Assembly: GCA_036276235.1 (NCBI GenBank)
Contig: DATBDZ010000455.1
Location: 1 to 21,934, forward strand
Origin: JANWHF01 sp036276235
GTDB lineage: Bacteria; Planctomycetota; Phycisphaerae; Tepidisphaerales; Tepidisphaeraceae
DNA: 21,934 bases
Direction: 5' to 3'
The notes beneath the pieces are model-generated. The model ran no database searches. It saw nothing but the letters and a program-made list of their open reading frames with translations, and had not been told where the DNA came from. Position 1 is the stretch's first letter; the number at the start of each line of letters is the position of its first letter. Positions 21,881 through 21,934 of this stretch are shown one piece after another. The position numbers and the translations under genes were made by a program.

Positions 21881-21934
21881 TCCCTCCCCCGGTACTCCGG
21901 GGGAGGGCTGGGGAGGGGGTTGTGTAAAAGATAC
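21881..21934. repeat. Dispersed GC-rich palindromic element, copy cut by window end
   Basis: TCCCTCCCCCGGTACTCCGG, then GGGAGGGCTGGGGAGGGGGT and TGTGTAAAAG repeat the left arm of the element at 16031 almost base for base over about 50 bp. The right arm lies beyond the window. Confidence 0.8.

Overview
The window is about 22 kb of GC-rich chromosomal DNA. It looks like a Planctomycetota-type bacterium (Phycisphaerae- or Gemmata-like). This is an inference from gene content: a YVTN-propeller/phosphoesterase fusion, a prepilin-like leader peptide, a pepP-accB-accC run, an M29 aminopeptidase next to a sodium:solute symporter, and many intergenic palindromic repeats. No rRNA, tRNA, integrase, transposase, phage gene or CRISPR array was seen.

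Layout. (1) Positions 1-2708 hold small, same-strand accessory genes: a 5'-truncated Tdi1/DUF1851-type immunity-like protein, two small unknown proteins, a stand-alone Clp N-domain protein, an orphan antitoxin-like protein and a cupin. Three of the gaps carry palindromic blocks of about 75-100 bp, two of them clearly homologous to each other, so this stretch looks like a gene-cassette array. (2) Positions 2710-5907 hold a beta-carbonic anhydrase (minus), a DUF3800 protein and a DUF155/RMND1-like membrane-anchored protein. (3) Positions 5919-6758 (minus) encode an unknown membrane protein, divergent from the pepP-accB-accC operon at 6965-10179. That operon encodes a proline peptidase and the two biotin-side subunits of acetyl-CoA carboxylase, with an array of heptamers between accB and accC. 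(4) Positions 10322-15823 (plus) encode a non-RD Ser/Thr kinase, an M29 aminopeptidase, an SSS transporter and a GT4 glycosyltransferase, with two striking palindromic repeats in the gaps. (5) Positions 15820-18742 (minus) encode a 48-residue prepilin-like peptide and a secreted YVTN-propeller/phosphoesterase. (6) Positions 19226-20095 (plus) encode a zinc-ribbon methyltransferase. (7) Positions 20258-21789 (minus) encode a rhomboid protease overlapping a MobA-like nucleotidyltransferase.

The core genes are ordinary. The unusual part is the repeat landscape: (a) cassette-like palindromes at the left end; (b) TTGCCAG heptamers in opposing orientation inside the acc operon; (c) a duplicated double-hairpin element at 11305-11464 with compensatory base changes; (d) a perfect 32-bp inverted repeat at 14468-14545; (e) a dispersed 105-108 bp palindromic element found at 16031-16138, at 21881-21934 (cut by the window end), and in frame inside the mobA-like gene at 20493-20597; (f) a large imperfect inverted repeat at 18881-19160. 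The in-frame repeat in mobA, the compensatory hairpins and the cassette-like palindromes are the best candidates for follow-up. All gene calls rest on reading motifs by eye; no database search was possible.
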